Assembly (NCBI GenBank): GCA_963784895.1
Contig: CAWATM010000003.1
Span: 1-64,000, forward strand
Direction: 5' to 3'
DNA length: 64,000 nt
Source: Gaiellasilicea sp963784895
GTDB lineage: Bacteria > Actinomycetota > Thermoleophilia > Gaiellales > Gaiellaceae
Shown one piece after another: positions 62,735 through 64,000 of this stretch; the first letter of the stretch is position 1; each line of letters opens with the position of its first letter. The translations under genes were made by a program, and so were the position numbers. The notes under the pieces are model-generated. The model was not told where the DNA came from. It made no database searches and saw only the letters and a list, made by a program, of their open reading frames with translations.

Positions 62735-62748
62735 TTCCCCGCAGGCGA
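62731..62748 (+). promoter_or_regulatory. Copy 3 of a shared intergenic motif
   Basis: GTAGTTCCCCGCAGGCGA starts on the ackA stop codon and lies 53 bases before the downstream universal stress gene. It has 17 of 18 bases identical to the copy at 55818. Confidence 0.4.
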
Positions 62749-62800
62749 CCGCGTGCTCTTCGCGGAAGCTGCAGGGGCGGCCCTCGTCGATCCTGGTGGC

Positions 62801-63169
62801 ATGTCTGCGCACCCGAGGAGGATCATGGTCGGCTACGACGGCTCGGAGCCGGCGGCGAGGGCGCTCGACGCCGCCGCCGACCTCGCCGGCTACGGCTCGA
62901 CCCTGTCGGTCGTGACGGTGCTCGGAGGGTCCGCAGACCACGCGACGACTGAGTCGGCGCGTGAGCAGCTGCTACGCCGCCACGTCGAGGCCCGCTATCA
63001 CGAGGTCTCCGGCGAGCCGGCGGAGCAGCTTGTCCAGAAGGCGCATGAGCTCGGGGCCGACCTGATCGTCGTCGGCCGCCGCAGCCGGAGCCCTCTCCGG
63101 CGCCTGCTGGGCTCGGTCAGCGCGCGCGTCGTCCGGCGTGCCCCCTGCGACGTGCTGGTCGTCCGCTAG
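62801..63169 (+). CDS. Universal stress protein (short)
   Basis: 122 residues. 'RRIMVGYDGSEPAARALDAA' begins the Usp fold and 'IVVGRRSRSPLRRLLGSVSA' replaces the usual GxxGxxG ATP loop, so ATP binding is doubtful. ATG 62801 is chosen; GTG 62753 and ATG 62825 are alternatives. It follows acetate kinase and completes the cluster of stress proteins. Confidence 0.85.
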   Translation: MSAHPRRIMVGYDGSEPAARALDAAADLAGYGSTLSVVTVLGGSADHATTESAREQLLRRHVEARYHEVSGEPAEQLVQKAHELGADLIVVGRRSRSPLRRLLGSVSARVVRRAPCDVLVVR

Positions 63170-63420
63170 TGCCCCCGCTGCGGCCCGAGGACCCCAACCC
63201 CCGGCTCCCTCCGGTCGTCCTCGGACTCACTGGCGGCACCAGTCTCGCCACCGCGCTGACCGCGGTGGGTGTCATCGGCGATCGCGGCTCGGAGGCCGCT
63301 CCGGTCGCGATCGCCGACGCTCCCGCCCAGCGCAACCCTCTCCCGGCCGTCGCCGCGAGCTACGCGGCGCCGGGTGAGTCCGAGTCGGACGAGTCGAGCA
63401 GTCCCTCCGCGATCGCGTAG
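63169..63420 (+). CDS. Possible small protein, unsupported family
   Basis: 83 codons from GTG 63169, which overlaps the stop of the stress gene. 'PPVVLGLTGGTSLATALTAV' is mildly hydrophobic; the rest is Pro/Ala/Ser rich. The last 61 bases run over the 3' end of the convergent response regulator. It may be real through coupling, or chance. Confidence 0.25.
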   Translation: MPPLRPEDPNPRLPPVVLGLTGGTSLATALTAVGVIGDRGSEAAPVAIADAPAQRNPLPAVAASYAAPGESESDESSSPSAIA

Positions 63421-64000
63421 CGGACGAGCTCGGCGCGGCTGCGCAGGTGCAGCTTCTGCATGATGTGCGCCCGGTGTGTCTCCGCTGTGCGGACGGAGAT
63501 GAAGAGCATCTTCGCGATCTCCTGGTTCGTGTGGCCGAGCGTCAGCAGACGCAGGACCTCGCGCTCCCGCTCCGAGAGCGGATCCCGCTCGGCGCGTTTC
63601 CGCTCCTCCGCCTCGGCGGCGAAGAGCTTGGCACCGAGGCTCGGGTGCACGTACCGCTCGCCCGCGGCAACGGCCTTGATCGCGCTCACCACCTCGGTGT
63701 CGGCGGCCTCCTTGAGCACGTAGCCGCTGGCGCCCGCGTCGAACGCCTCGCGGACGTAGCGCGGGTCGTCCTGCATCGAGAGCACGAGCACCTTCGCGTC
63801 GGGCACGGCCTGCAGCAGCGTCGGCATCCCCTCGATCCCGGTCTTGCCCGGCATCATCACGTCGAGCAGGACGACATCGGGCTTGGTCTCGATCGCCTCG
63901 AAGACCGCGCGCTCCGCATCCGGCGCCTCGCCGACCGTCTCGATCTCGCCGTCCGCGTCGAGCACGCGGCGTAGGCCCGTCCGGACGACCGCATGGTCGT
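63360..64000 (-). CDS. LuxR/NarL-type response regulator, 5' end outside the window
   Basis: At least 212 residues. The frame enters at 'DHAVVRTGLRRVLDADGEIE', so only a few N-terminal residues are missing. Phospho-acceptor Asp is in 'PDVVLLDVMMPGKTGIEGMP', Lys in 'GYVLKEAADTEVV', and the LuxR HTH is 'LSEREREVLRLLTLGHTNQE' and 'ISVRTAETHRAHIMQKLHLR'. It is of the NarL/DevR class; a DevR-like hypoxia regulator would suit the neighbouring USP, CBS, nirK and phosphoketolase genes, but that role is inference. Its kinase is not in the window. Confidence 0.9.
   Translation of the reverse strand, partial: DHAVVRTGLRRVLDADGEIETVGEAPDAERAVFEAIETKPDVVLLDVMMPGKTGIEGMPTLLQAVPDAKVLVLSMQDDPRYVREAFDAGASGYVLKEAADTEVVSAIKAVAAGERYVHPSLGAKLFAAEAEERKRAERDPLSEREREVLRLLTLGHTNQEIAKMLFISVRTAETHRAHIMQKLHLRSRAELVRYAIAEGLLDSSDSDSPGAA

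Overview
The window is a high-GC (about 70%) bacterial chromosome segment. It has dense coding, short or overlapping gene junctions and frequent GTG/TTG (possibly CTG) starts. MarP-like protease, Liv-type transporters, Cu-type NirK, phosphoketolase, DesK-like two-component genes and HxlR/XRE regulators point to Actinomycetota, plausibly a Thermoleophilia/Gaiella-like lineage. That placement is inference from gene content and style only.

Layout. (1) 1-8960 holds two MMPL transporters, an alpha/beta hydrolase, a small membrane protein, an FAD oxidoreductase and a multicopper oxidase carrying two heavy-metal-binding domains. All but the small membrane protein are broken by frameshifts or stops. 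The block ends at a terminator and abuts the 3' end of tRNA-Asp (9190-9263). This fits a decaying tRNA-associated island, or an error-rich contig end. (2) 9310-16355 is intact housekeeping: GNAT, MarP-like protease, fused homocysteine methyltransferase/MTHFR, SDR, LysE exporter and M55 peptidase. It includes an array of hairpins at 13020-13333. (3) 16419-25672 is a metallophosphoesterase, a bicupin protein and a complete branched-chain amino-acid-type ABC system (two binding proteins, LivHMGF) plus a PLP enzyme. Two near-identical promoters drive this block. (4) 25710-36154 is mixed: TPR, PPOX, SGNH, amidinotransferase, ankyrin, DinB, beta-lactamase-like, XRE-cupin, Lon, HxlR, a secreted protein and a cupin. 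(5) 36369-45681 holds an ABC exporter next to a histidine kinase/response regulator pair, a STAS protein, a membrane protein with a LacI-like HTH, and a sigma/anti-sigma operon with exported partners. (6) 46014-64000 is a stress or low-oxygen style cluster: universal stress proteins, CBS and CBS-BON proteins, Zn alcohol dehydrogenase, ABC exporter, MgtE-like transporter, GNAT/acyl-CoA-synthetase fusion, NirK, phosphoketolase, acetate kinase and a NarL-type regulator cut by the window end.

The most unusual item is a family of three 162-166 bp structured elements (14751-14916, 27493-27654, 30007-30168). Their arm sequences differ between copies but stay self-complementary, and they share a small internal core. 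All three point the same way relative to a downstream gene whose start codon lies in or just after the outer stem. This looks like an undescribed cis-acting RNA or palindromic element.

Working together: in region 6, phosphoketolase makes acetyl-phosphate and acetate kinase makes ATP from it. The fusion protein can be proposed to interconvert acetate and acetyl-CoA or to acetylate proteins, NirK supplies an anaerobic electron sink, and USP/CBS proteins sense energy state. That is a coherent survival module.
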